A DNA stretch of 64,000 nucleotides from Certhia americana. Lineage: Eukaryota; Chordata; Aves; Passeriformes; Certhiidae. The notes under the pieces are model-generated. The model worked only from the letters and a program-made list of their open reading frames with translations, ran no database searches and was not told the origin of the DNA. Numbering within the stretch: the stretch's first letter is position 1; every line of letters begins with the position of its first letter. Location of the stretch: NCBI GenBank assembly GCA_018697195.1, contig CM031866.1, positions 8,714,854-8,778,853 on the forward strand, given 5' to 3'. The translations under genes and the position numbers were made by a program. This document shows, one piece after another, positions 14,701-24,400 of this stretch.

Positions 14701-17607
14701 ATTTGGCATTTGTGTAACAAGCCCTGTTTCTTATTCTGGATGGCTAATAGTTTGAAGCTTTGCTGGTTTATGGTCTCACTCTGATCTCAGGACTAATGCC
14801 AAGAGTGAGAAATTCAGATTCATCTATAGTACCCCAGTTTGTCATTTTTGACATTACAGGGTGTTAATTTTTCTAAGGAGGATGATGGCTTGGAACCTCA
14901 GAACAGTGGGGAAAATAATGGGAAACTCTTTTTTTTCATTGTCACAGTGACCAAATGCTCTGTGCTGGCTGAAGAGGAAAAGCAATGCAGTAAAATTTGC
15001 CATGTGCTATTAAGCATCTCTGCTGGTGCTCTTAAAAGCACTTGCTCTTAAGGGGTTTTGTGGTGGCGCAAGGAAATGGTTTAGGGAGATGGATTTTGAT
15101 GCATTGTCATAAATATAGTGTTTTTCAGCCCTGTATTTCAAAGGAGAATGTAATGGTGTCTTCCCAACCTTTCTGTGGCAATAGCATATATAATGACCCT
15201 TATTCTCTCCTAGAATTCTCCTCAAGATTCCCATTTTTACTGTACCAAATGAACCAGAAAATTGATTGACTTGTGAATTTTACAAGCCTGTCTTCCATTT
15301 ACACTGAAAATATACTAACTTGTTTTAAAAATTCATGCTTACATTAGCATGTTCTCAATTAGCTCTAAACTACCCATAAGTAATCTTTCATGGTCTGGAA
15401 TCCAAACCCACATGAAGTCTGCTCATGGCATTGCCATGTAAGAGAGGCTGCTGATACCCTCCTCACATAGGAGATGCTTCTCCAAGAGTTTCCTCCACCA
15501 AATCCACATCTCTCTGATTTTGAGACAATGCTCTTGTGTGGAACAGTGTCAAATGCTTTGCACAAGTCCAGGAAGTCCAGGGATATACCCCTGCAGTCTC
15601 TGGAGGAGGATCTTGCCCTTTTTTCAAGTTCTCTTAATTTCCAACAGAGACATTTCTGCTTTCTTTCCATTAACTCCCTTCATCAAGTCTGCTCAATTTG
15701 GGTAGTGAGGCCAGAACCAAATACAGATTTTGGGGGAGGGGGTAGGAGGTGGTTCTCAGAGCTGTACCATGGAGGAAAGCCCATTACACATGTGTTCTGT
15801 AATGATGTCTATATGTGCAGCTGGTAAAGCCACTGGCCTTTTTTTTTGCTGTCATATATCATTGCAATTGTCTAATTTGCTCTTTGCTACCATCTATAAA
15901 TTTATTGTAGCATTACAGCCATTCAGATTTCTCTGGTATTTAATACATGTTTTGCATAGGTATATCGTTTAGGTTAAGATTTTTTAAATATAATTCATGG
16001 AATTCATGCTAGAGATTGGATTGCATTGCCTGTTTTAGAAATTCAAAGTTAAAAAATTTAGTGAAAAAATGTATTCTTGTAGAAAATTAGCAATTTTGGA
16101 ATGTAGGCGGGTTATTTTGATTATTTTCCATCAAAATACTGTGCAGAATACAATAAAATGTGCAAAGCCATTTCATCTTTTCAAATTTTCATTATGTTTT
16201 AAATTGAATCTTGCACTAATATTTTTTCTTTTATGTTTTCAAAGGAACTGGAAGAGCTCCGAAAGCAGGGTGAAATTATACCAGAGCTAATGTCAGAATG
16301 TGAATCTGTATCTGAACAATTGCAGGTACAGTTTAGCAGTGAAATTAATTTCAAAATCGTTGGCACTTTTCCTTTACTTGTTTTATCTTGTAGCTGTATG
16401 CATTTCTCTGTTCAGACTTCAGTGTTTCAAGGCAAAAGAGCTCCAGTTTGTAGAAACAAAAAATGCTAATTACATGCAAAATACACAGTGCCATTCCCAG
16501 CACAGGAGTGATGAAACAGCTCCGTTGCAGAAATTGGTTTGCCTGGGATCATGTAGCATCCATCTCCTGCAGTTCCAGGCTATCCTGTATCCTGTTGCTC
16601 TGGGCTCGTGGAGCTGCGCCACTGCTACGTGTGTTGAGCAGCTCCCCAGGGCCTGAGGGTGATTGCTGCAGTGGCACCAGGGCAGGCTTTGAGGAAAGCA
16701 GCAGATGAGCACAGCTGCTCACCACCAGGGTAAAAGTTCCCCTGAGGATGTGTCCCTGTGCTCTGTCATCCCTTTCCAGCAGCACTGGCATGTGCCCATG
16801 GCAGGTGCTCAGGAGCCCTGCCCCAGCCAGCAGCTGGACTTTGGGCATTGCCTCCTTGAGTCGGGTCTTGTGGAAATGCAGTAAATTAATGAACGTGAAA
16901 AGAGAACAAAAAAGAGCAGTCTCATCCATGAAGTAAAATCCAATCAATAAATAAGCCATCACACAAAGTAGAATTTAAAAAAAAAATGCCAATAAATCCC
17001 AACGTGCTGAGTGAAGCAATTTTATTCCTCGGACAGTATTTTCTAAGTTTGTTTTTCAAGGTTAAACCACCGTAGATAATTCCGTATGTAATTGATGGCA
17101 CAGTGTCTAATTCTGCAACTGTAGCAATGACAGAAATGTATGCACAGTGCAAGATTTAAATCCTGCTGAATTTGAAGATATCAACCAAATGACAAAGTCT
17201 GATGCAAAGCATCTTTTCCAGTTAATCTGTGTCCTTTCCTGTGTGGGCTTTTAATCAGACAAGCTCATGTCAGTTGCTCTCAGAGGTGCTCGTGTTAATC
17301 AGTTTACAGAAGTACGAACAAACTCTTACAGCCCAACTGCCATTTGTTGCTTTAATCTTTGAAATGCTGCTCATCCTTCTTCTCTATGATTCATCTTATT
17401 GTCTCTTTTGTCTTTAAGGCTGCTGAGAAAAAGAACAAAGATCTTGAAGAAAAAGTCAGAACACTAAGGACAGAAGTCGAAGAGAACAAACATAGGCAGA
17501 CCAACCTTAAAACTGAATTAAAGAATTTTTTAGACGTACTAGATGGGAAAATAGATGAATTACATGATTTCCGACAAGGACTGTCTAAACTTGGGGTTGA
17601 CAATTAG
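2634..17607 (+). CDS. HOMER2: HOMER2, homer scaffold protein 2 (3' part, seven coding exons)
   Basis: This is the 3' portion of HOMER2, a cytoplasmic scaffold that binds proline-rich PPxxF-type ligands (group I mGluRs, IP3 and ryanodine receptors, Shank) through its EVH1 domain and tetramerises through a C-terminal coiled coil. The spliced exons 2634-2765, 8844-8936, 10226-10365, 11862-12018, 14179-14289, 16245-16325 and 17419-17607 give 300 residues in one open frame, with GT-AG introns throughout. The length fits residues 55-354 of the 354-residue human protein, so roughly 54 N-terminal residues lie upstream of the window. With that numbering the ligand-contact residues F74 and G89 are present. 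The choice of HOMER2 over HOMER1 rests on the linker ([13 protein letters not shown]), the C-terminal LSKLGVDN, and the neighbours WHAMM and FSD2. I see no frameshift or internal stop. Confidence 0.96.
2766..8843 (+). other. HOMER2 intron, about 6.1 kb
   Basis: This is the largest complete HOMER2 intron in the window. It contains a T/G-rich low-complexity stretch at about 6281-6345. I see no recognisable coding sequence, tRNA or transposon protein on either strand, and the short ORFs look like chance. Confidence 0.7.
8844..8936 (+). CDS. HOMER2: HOMER2 exon: end of EVH1 and start of linker
   Basis: The exon has 93 bp (31 codons, phase 0) and reads [20 protein letters not shown] onward to SSNHSQ. 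The first part is the C-terminal helix of EVH1, and the SSNHSQ end starts the linker. The acceptor is TAG at 8841-8843 and the donor is GTTTGT. Confidence 0.96.
10056..10082 (+). CDS. HOMER2: Candidate 27-nt HOMER2 cassette microexon
   Basis: A 27-nt segment is bounded by a pyrimidine-rich tract ending in AACAG and by the donor GTATGT. It begins and ends in phase 0 between the exons ending at 8936 and starting at 10226, and would add TSFAAKMKR without disturbing the frame. The next exon lies only 143 nt downstream. I do not recall this peptide from mammalian HOMER2, and the reconstructed protein already reaches the expected 354 residues without it. It is therefore a splice-site-based prediction, possibly an optional exon or a decoy. 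Confidence 0.3.
10226..10365 (+). CDS. HOMER2: HOMER2 exon: Ser/Thr-rich linker
   Basis: The exon has 140 bp, starts in phase 0 at [10 protein letters not shown] and ends after two bases of a serine codon (LKIALAQ plus AG). The acceptor is TGCAG and the donor GTGAAG. It encodes the low-complexity linker ([15 protein letters not shown]) and the first coiled-coil residues ([10 protein letters not shown]). Confidence 0.96.
11862..12018 (+). CDS. HOMER2: HOMER2 exon: proximal coiled coil
   Basis: The exon has 157 bp, completes the split serine codon and reads [16 protein letters not shown] onward to EENDQLRGK in heptad-rich sequence. The acceptor is CTTAG and the donor GTAGCA. It is distinctly more GC-rich than the flanking introns. 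Confidence 0.96.
14179..14289 (+). CDS. HOMER2: HOMER2 exon: central coiled coil
   Basis: The exon has 111 bp (37 codons, phase 0) and reads [17 protein letters not shown] through [12 protein letters not shown]. The acceptor is the less common AAG at 14176-14178 and the donor is GTGAGT. It is part of the leucine-heptad tetramerisation region. Confidence 0.95.
15475..15610 (-). mobile_element. CR1 LINE fragment, reverse-transcriptase region
   Basis: Read on the minus strand, this encodes a degraded CR1 reverse transcriptase segment around [16 protein letters not shown], the family's FSKAFDTVSH block. The plus strand shows the complementary CR1 nucleotide pattern (AGTGTCAAATGCTTTGCACAAGTCCAGG minus small changes). 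It is a short, old, non-functional copy inside a HOMER2 intron, and its outer limits are uncertain. Confidence 0.8.
16245..16325 (+). CDS. HOMER2: HOMER2 exon: coiled coil with [10 protein letters not shown] motif
   Basis: The exon has 81 bp (27 codons, phase 0) and reads [20 protein letters not shown] through SVSEQLQ. The IIPxLMSECE string is characteristic of the HOMER2 coiled coil. The acceptor is AAAG and the donor GTACAG. Confidence 0.96.
17419..17607 (+). CDS. HOMER2: HOMER2 terminal coding exon
   Basis: The exon has 189 bp (62 codons plus TAG at 17605-17607). It reads [16 protein letters not shown] through [15 protein letters not shown] and ends in [11 protein letters not shown]. This is the conserved C-terminal coiled coil and capping segment of Homer tetramers. 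The acceptor follows TCTTTAAG. Confidence 0.97.
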   Translation, partial: AAEKKNKDLEEKVRTLRTEVEENKHRQTNLKTELKNFLDVLDGKIDELHDFRQGLSKLGVDN

Positions 17608-19450
17608 ATGGCAATAGATCTTTTTTTGTAATCTAGGGTCTGGATGTTTGATGTTTTGTTGATCCCAAACGTGTGTTTTACAAAATATAACTAGAATGTT
17701 CCACTTGTTTGCATTGGTTTTGTACATAGAGGCTGAAAATTTGCTGTGGGTTTTTTTTGGTGGGTTTCTTTTTTTGTTTGTTTGTTTATTTACCAAACCA
17801 ATCGTGCTGCTCACTGAATTCTGTTGAGATTAGAAACTTTCTATATTGCTGCTCTGGCTTTGTGGGGTTGGGAACAGGTAGAGGGTTCTGTCTCAGGAAT
17901 CTGGAACTAGATCTACCTTAAAATGAATATGCAGTTAGTTGTTGCAGGGAAATTTATATCTTTCTTAAGGGCTGTTGCAACCATAGAAACAGAAAAGAAG
18001 TCTTTTTCTTGTCCGGACTATCATCACTCTTAGCAGAATTGACTTTATTCCGTGGTGGAGCAGAGAGATTAGCTGGAGCCCCTGCAGTTTGTAAAATGTG
18101 CCTGTGATGAGCTGAAGTCAGGAGAATCACTTCTCACAGATACCAGTACCCTTAGGGACCATGTCAATCAGGTCTGATTCAACAAAAATTGCAGTGGATT
18201 TCAGATAACCACTGACAGAGGTTTCATGTGCTTGCCTGGACCCATACAGCACAAAGTCAACAATGCAGAAATGAGTTTCAGCTCTTGAAGTCATGTGTCT
18301 TACCAGTCAGTGAGGATAGCTTCTATTGCTTAGCAGTATCACCTCTCTCTGGCCTTCAGTTTTGAACCCATATAGTTCCATCATTATGTGCATCTCTGAA
18401 AAATGCCCACCTTGGTCTGGGGACCAGATATTTATTTCTAAATGTGATATGTTGCTGGTTTGTACAGGACTCATGCCCCTCTGCATGCAACTTGATTGTT
18501 GTTGATTGACTTCTGCAGCAGTGAGGAAGGAGACTTGGATCTGAAAGGCATGATAAGGTTACTGAAATGTGTTGCTCAAAAGCAGATTTCTGCCCAGGAG
18601 ACTGGCAGGGTGATGGCCACGTGAAATCAAAGTCTTTTGCTATGATTTCTGCATTCTCTGGCAGTAGGGTAGGAATTAGTCACCAAGTAAGGCTGTACAA
18701 AAAAAACACAAAAAACCCAAAAAAACCCCTAAACCCAAGAGACAGAAATGCTCATTTATTCTTGAACTGATTATTCAGCAGCTCTAAGAGTGTTTTGAGA
18801 AATGCAAGGTCATACCCTGGCCTTCAGTAAGTTCAGTTCATCACAGACAGGATGCAAAAAGGGCCAGAGAGGAGAATTCATCCCAAACTTTGCTCTTCCC
18901 CCTAGGACTTCTTTCAGCTTCTTTCTCTTCTTTCTCCAAAACCTGTTTTGAGAGTGTTTACCTGGGATCTTAATTAATTCAGGAAAGTCCTTTTGTGTAC
19001 ATGATATTGTTATTTGCTTGATTCAGATGACAACTTGGTTAAGCACTGTGTTAGTTTTCCAAAAGTGACTGATGTAAAATGGCCATGCTTTTATTGGAAT
19101 TTCAGGGCTTTTTTCTTTTTTTGGCACATCTTGATTATTTAAGTGAACCTTAAAAGAAAGGTGGGTTGTAGACAAAACATGCTTTTTTGCAGATGAATAT
19201 ATAGTCCCCATGGTGGGGACAGGATTTGTCTGCAACTGTCCCTTGAATTTTCATTTCATCTGTTACTGTTACCTTCATTGACTGTTTTTTAGAGTAGACT
19301 TAGAGTATTTTTGCTTTTACTCCTTTGAAACAATGGATGTAAAGCTAGGACCTTTCAGAACCATTATAACAATTTAGGTTTCTCTTTAAAAAAAATTGTT
19401 TTAGGCTGTTGATATTTAAAAATAAAAATAAAAGTCAGGTACCTAGCATG
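17608..19450 (+). other. HOMER2: HOMER2 3' UTR (probable)
   Basis: This is non-coding sequence after the HOMER2 stop, AT-rich and without a supported gene. The first clear polyadenylation signals on this strand are the overlapping AATAAA hexamers at 19421-19432, so I end the likely 3' UTR just beyond them. Longer alternative ends are possible, because AATAAA also occurs near 21,270 and 23,708 in AT-rich DNA. Confidence 0.5.
19421..19432 (+). terminator. Candidate HOMER2 polyadenylation signal
   Basis: Two AATAAA hexamers sit back to back about 1.8 kb after the HOMER2 stop codon. The assignment as the used poly(A) signal is inferred from position and motif only. Confidence 0.4.
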
Positions 19451-22400
19451 TAGGCGTGTGAAAATTAGACTTTGCCAGCATGGGAGATTCAACAGTTGCA
19501 TAATGTGGGGTTAGATCAGACTTCTCAAAATTGAAAATGACGTCAGAAACTGTGTGGTTGTGCACAAGTAGTCTCCATTTTTAGTCTTTTTATTTGATAG
19601 AAAGTCAGATATACACCATAATTTAGCAGGCAGCTCATCCTGCTTCTCCTCTCCTCCCATGCTGCTTTTTGGTCCCTGCATCAGCTGGCAGCCACAGGAT
19701 AACACAAGAGCTGCAAGTAATACTGGCAGTCAGGGCCCTCACTCCTCACAGTGGTTTTGCCCTTTCTTCCTTTTCCTGCTGAGTAATCTTAGGGCTTCTC
19801 TCTTTGTTTTAACATAAATTACGTTTTTTAACATGATGCTGGGTAAAAGGATGCAAAAGGCTCTGTGAAAAAATAACGTTATTTGGCTTAATCCAGATCT
19901 TTATTTTCCACTTTAGTCAGGTCTTTTTCAGATCCATTTCATTAGCAATGTATTAAGCCACTCTTAAATTGCAAGAGAATTGTTTTCCTGGGATTGCATT
20001 GATTAAACAGATGGAGTTTGATGGTGGCACATTAAGCCAATGCATAGCTCTGACACAGGCAGTTATTTCTGGGTGCTCAGTGCCCACCAGAGGAACAATG
20101 GAGTGTCCTTAAAGAAATCACCGCCCTTCTGTCTTGCCCCAGATGTATGTGTCACATATCTGCTGTTGCTCTGATGTTGAGCTGTTAGGGATGCCTGTAC
20201 ACAGCTTTATGCTGTGGGAAGCGCTGTCCTTCAAGCCTCCAAGATTTATAATTGCCTTCTTTCTTTTTCCTTCCCAACATCAGTAAGTTGAGAGCAGAGC
20301 ATCTTCATATAATCACTTAAACTCCCCAAAACACCACCTCTTTTAGGCTTTTCATGTCTTTCACTGGATTTTTCCTCCTTAAAAGAAAAAGAGCATGGCA
20401 GTGCATGCACTCAGGAGTGGGCACCAACTGCAGCTGCCCTCTCTGGTCTGTCCCTGTCCCCACCCCAGGGGACCGATGGTGTCACACACTGCTTATTCCT
20501 TGGTGCTCTCTGGTGGCCCAGCACTAACCTGTGTGCCAAACTGTGAGCCTCACACTACTCCTCTCAGACTCATCCCAGCACTGAAATGCCTCCTCTGTCC
20601 TGATGGGAGCACCAGGGCAGCCACTTCCCCCACCAAAGGGCACACACCATCCTATGGATGCACTGACCCTCCCTTTGTACACAGTTGGAATGTCCCTGTG
20701 GGCACCCTGAGTTCAGCAGGCAGACACCTGCTTAGGGATGGCCCAAAGCCATCTTGGCCAGGGCCAAGAAATACTCATCCCCGTCCAAGAGAGGATCTGC
20801 AGAGTTTGGTTTTATTTGTTACAAGTGCTGAGCTAATCCCTGTTTCCCTGTGCCTGTCAGCAATGCCTTGGTCAGTGCTCCACTTTACCCAGTATGAGCA
20901 CAGGTTATAGGGAGGGGGCTGTACCTCACCTTGGGTGACTGTGAGCTCCCTTTCTGGACACAGGTTTCTCCCTCTAAGTGGTTTTTATGGCAGGATCTCT
21001 CCTACCTCACTTACATGGTCTTTCCTTGACAAAGGACATGTGCTTGGCACTTCCCCTGTGGGTTTCTGTCAGCTGAACCCCCACGGGTCCTGCCACACTG
21101 CCCATCCTGCCTGCCTGGCCCTCGTGGCATCAGCAACCTGGGAGCTTTAACAGGAAAAACCTGTGCTGGCCTCCTGTGACACCAGGACAGAGTGTGTCTT
21201 ATTCATCTCTGACTGAGACACTTCTTTGAGGTGATGTTAGAGCTGCTGAATAATGCTTGGGTTTGAGACAAAATGAGAAATAAACAGATATACCTTGTAT
21301 TACATAAAAGCAAAAGTGACATAAAAATGGATAGTGTTATTTTCAAGGGAAAGAATATTCCATTAGATACATTATGTCACAATTTTGGAAAAATACCTTA
21401 GTCTCATCATAGGAATAAATTGTTTCAAAATGAAAAATTTGAACTTTGTTGCACAGCTCAGAATAAAGAAGGTTAAGCTTTCGGGGGTTTTATTATTTGG
21501 CTGAAACTTTCTTTGCCACTTTTGACTCAACTTCACAAGTAGTTCTGTTTGGCCTAGAAGTGCATTTTCAGCAAATGCAATACTTTGCAGTGTTCTGTCT
21601 ACACCTAATTGGTGTCTCCTTTACTAAATGAACTCACTGGAAGAAAACTGTCTTTTCTTTAAGAAATTCAACATCACCTGTCATTTTATGTATCCTAGAA
21701 TTCAAAAGATGCACTTTCTAAAAACAGTTTTACACTGGGTGCATCTGTGGCCAGAAAACAAATATTATTTTGACAATATCTTTTTTTTCTGGACAAACAC
21801 CTGATTTGGTTTTTATGTGAGCGATTTAGGGAAAACAATTTTTTAAAGCTGCTGGGTGAATTAAGGTGAGCAGGAAGGGTTTCAGCTGTTCTCCCTGATG
21901 TCCCTGCTCTGGCCAGTGATTGCTCAGTGGCTTGTTGGGCACAGGGAACAAACATCCCACTGGCAGCAGGGCACAAATTGTCCATAGACTTCTGCTCTCT
22001 TCTCTGTGCTGTTTATTGTTTTCCCCAAGGGTTCATTTCTTTTCCTTATTAAATTTTTTTGCCACCTTTGTCTGTGTCACAAGTGACAGAAGGAAAATTC
22101 CCTGTCCTGTCACCACCTTGCAGTGGTGGGAGTTTCTCAGCTACGAGACCATGCTCTTCTGTAGGCCCTTCCAAAGAGTTATCTTGGCAAAACTCTTCAA
22201 AGCATCAATGGCTTGTAAGGAATATAGTGCTATGTTCCTGAGCCTATGGATTAACGAAGATAAAACCCCTGTCAGGGGGAAAATGCCTCCCTCAGCTTAA
22301 TGCCTGATGCTAAATCTGAAGGGAAGAGGTGTAAGGAAGGGGAGGCAGCAGCAGCAGCAAATTTTTTTGGCTATTGTTTCAGCAGAGATTTCAGTGAACG

Positions 22401-23228
22401 ATGTGCTCTGCCCACGAGCTGTGGGTGTGCCAAAGGTCTAGATGGCCACATCCACCAACTCAGCTGCCTTTGTCCGGGCAGTTCCGGGCTTGTCAAGCCT
22501 GTAAATATCAAAAAGTGCTCAGCATATCACACCGGTGGTGGGAGGGGTGGAAGGGCAATGTCCACACACTCAGAGCTGAGAGAGCATTGCAGCCAGGCTC
22601 TGGTTATGGTCAGGCACTTCCAGTCAAAACCAGGAAAAGCTGTTCCTGTCCCACAGGGCCTCAGCAGTACCAGGGACCTTGCAGAAGGGCAGGTCCAGCT
22701 TTTGGGAGGCTGGGGGGCAGCAAAGAGTCCCTGGCTGGGCTGGTGGGGTCTGGCTGTGGGCACGATTTAGCAATGGTAAGACAGAAAGCTACCCTAAGGT
22801 AATTTTTCTTTCCATGGATCGTGTTCAACAAGCACCTGTGTGTCAGGCAAAGCAATACACAGCCACAAGATGAATCCAGACACCCCTGCAGCCAGGGAGC
22901 TCAAGCTGGCCCCACACAGCCTGGCCAGGGATGCTGTGCCTGGAGTCCCACGCCCTCGGGAGCTCGGCAGGGCTTTAGGCTCACTATTGGAATGTAAACC
23001 TGACATGAAGTTTGCACATCTTAAATACCATTCTTTGCCGTAAATGATAAGGTACCTGAAGTGAAATAGAGTCAGGAGGTGAATGATAAATGTGACAAAG
23101 GGGTTTCCCAAAGGATGGCTCTCCTACAGGCTGTGGGCAGAGATGGTCCTGGCCAGGAGGGCTTTGCTAGCATCCCTCGGGGGTGTTGGATGTCCAGCCT
23201 TTGATTTTCTACTGTGTTTTGTGTTAGC

Positions 23229-23348
23229 TTTTCTTCTCCTTCTTCTCCTTCTTCTTCTTCTTCTCCTTCTCCTTCTTCTTCTTCTTCTTCTTCTTCTTCT
23301 TCTTCTTCTTCTTCTTCTTCTTCTTCTTCTTCTTCTTCTTCTCCTTCC
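23229..23348. repeat. (CTT)n microsatellite
   Basis: This is a polypyrimidine CTT repeat, interrupted by CTCCTT variants on the left and essentially pure from about 23272 to 23341. A poly-T run follows at about 23349-23366. It creates artefactual poly-Leu (+) and poly-Arg (-) reading frames. Confidence 0.97.
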
Positions 23349-23399
23349 TTTTTTTTTTTTTTTTTTAAGCGGGTAGCCTGAACATACAGTCTTCAGATG

Positions 23400-24400
23400 A
23401 AGGTGCCTATACCTCCAAAATTTTATATGCACATTTTGAAAGTTAGTTAATTTAGTTACCTAATAATAATGGTACATACAAGAAAGGCACTTGAGAAAAA
23501 TCTGTCTGCTATTGTATTTTTGTTTGGGTTGGGTTTGTTTATTTTTTTAACACTGGTCAGCAATAATTATTTTAGCCATATACTAGCTAAAAAGACCGAT
23601 ATGTAAGATTTGTGAACTAAGCTTCTAAGTTTGTAGGTTTTGTGAACTAAGCTTCTAAGTTTGCAGGATTTTGATTAACCTGGGTATGTGATAAGGAAGC
23701 TATGCTCAATAAAAGAGTATTTTGCAGCATTTAGATGTTTTCATTTAATTGCCTAATAGTGATCATGAACGTAATATTCTATAATGCTCATCATGAATGA
23801 CAAACAAAGCACATCTTTTTTAACATGAATATATCCCTTGTAGTTGAAAGTTCTGAGAGTGTACTAGTGTGGTCTGCTACCAAAATATTTAGATTATTAT
23901 GAGATTTTAGTACTAAAGATAAACATACACCCTGTTTTTACTGTTTCAAGTTTAGTGAATGACAATTTGTTGATATACAACTGTGGGAAAACACTACAGT
24001 GCTCTAAATGTATATTTTTATTTGGGTTTATTATATTTAGTATATGTTTCAATGAAAACTGAAGTGTTTACTACAGTTGGATCATCGTAAAAACATCTCT
24101 TACCTCATTTTGTCTGCTGTAAAAAAGTACTATCCTTTTTCTTTTCTTTTTTCAAATTGACCATAGACAGTCAATGTTAATATTTAGACTCCTAGTAGCA
24201 GTAAATGCTGGGTTTTATATCTATAAAATGAAAACTTGATTTTTTTCTTTATGAACTTATTATATAACTTTGTGATTTTTATCTGATTTTATTGTAACAT
24301 AAAGTTGTTTTATGTAAAAATATATAGTTTAAGTAAAATCTTGTCTCACTGTCTTCATTGACTTCAGAAAATTAATGTCTTTTTCAGACTGCAAGTCTGA
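23400..24400. other. AT-rich block with polyadenylation-like motifs
   Basis: This is a 1-kb AT-rich segment with AATAAA at 23708-23713 and many T-rich runs. It is compositionally unlike the GC-richer DNA at 22.3-23.1 kb. It could be the distal end of a long HOMER2 3' UTR, but the sequence alone does not show this. Confidence 0.35.
23611..23670. repeat. 30-bp tandem duplication
   Basis: Two adjacent 30-bp units begin TGTGAACTAAGCTTCTAAGT at 23611 and 23641. They differ at two positions near their right ends. This looks like a recent local duplication in an AT-rich block. Confidence 0.95.

Larger units (their letters stand above)
12019..17418 (+). other. HOMER2 distal introns
   Basis: These are the intronic intervals 12019-14178, 14290-16244 and 16326-17418 around the coiled-coil exons. 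Apart from the CR1 fragment near 15.5 kb I recognise nothing in them. The intervals 8937-10225 and 10366-11861 further upstream are likewise plain intron, except for the microexon candidate at 10056. Confidence 0.65.

Noticed and set aside
15365..15670. 101-codon minus-strand frame with a KAFDTVPH motif
   Set aside because: This is part of a decayed CR1 LINE reverse transcriptase, not a host gene or an intact element.
20395..20910. 171-codon plus-strand open frame between HOMER2 and WHAMM
   Set aside because: It is GC-richer sequence rich in Pro/Ser/Cys/His with no domain, splice context or promoter. A frame of this length is expected by chance in 64 kb.
22300..22802. Overlapping open frames of 156 and 133 codons near the CTT repeat
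   Set aside because: Different frames of the same GC-rich stretch are open at once, and none resembles a protein family.
23083..23432. Poly-leucine (+) and poly-arginine (-) proteins
   Set aside because: These are translations of the CTT microsatellite, not genes.
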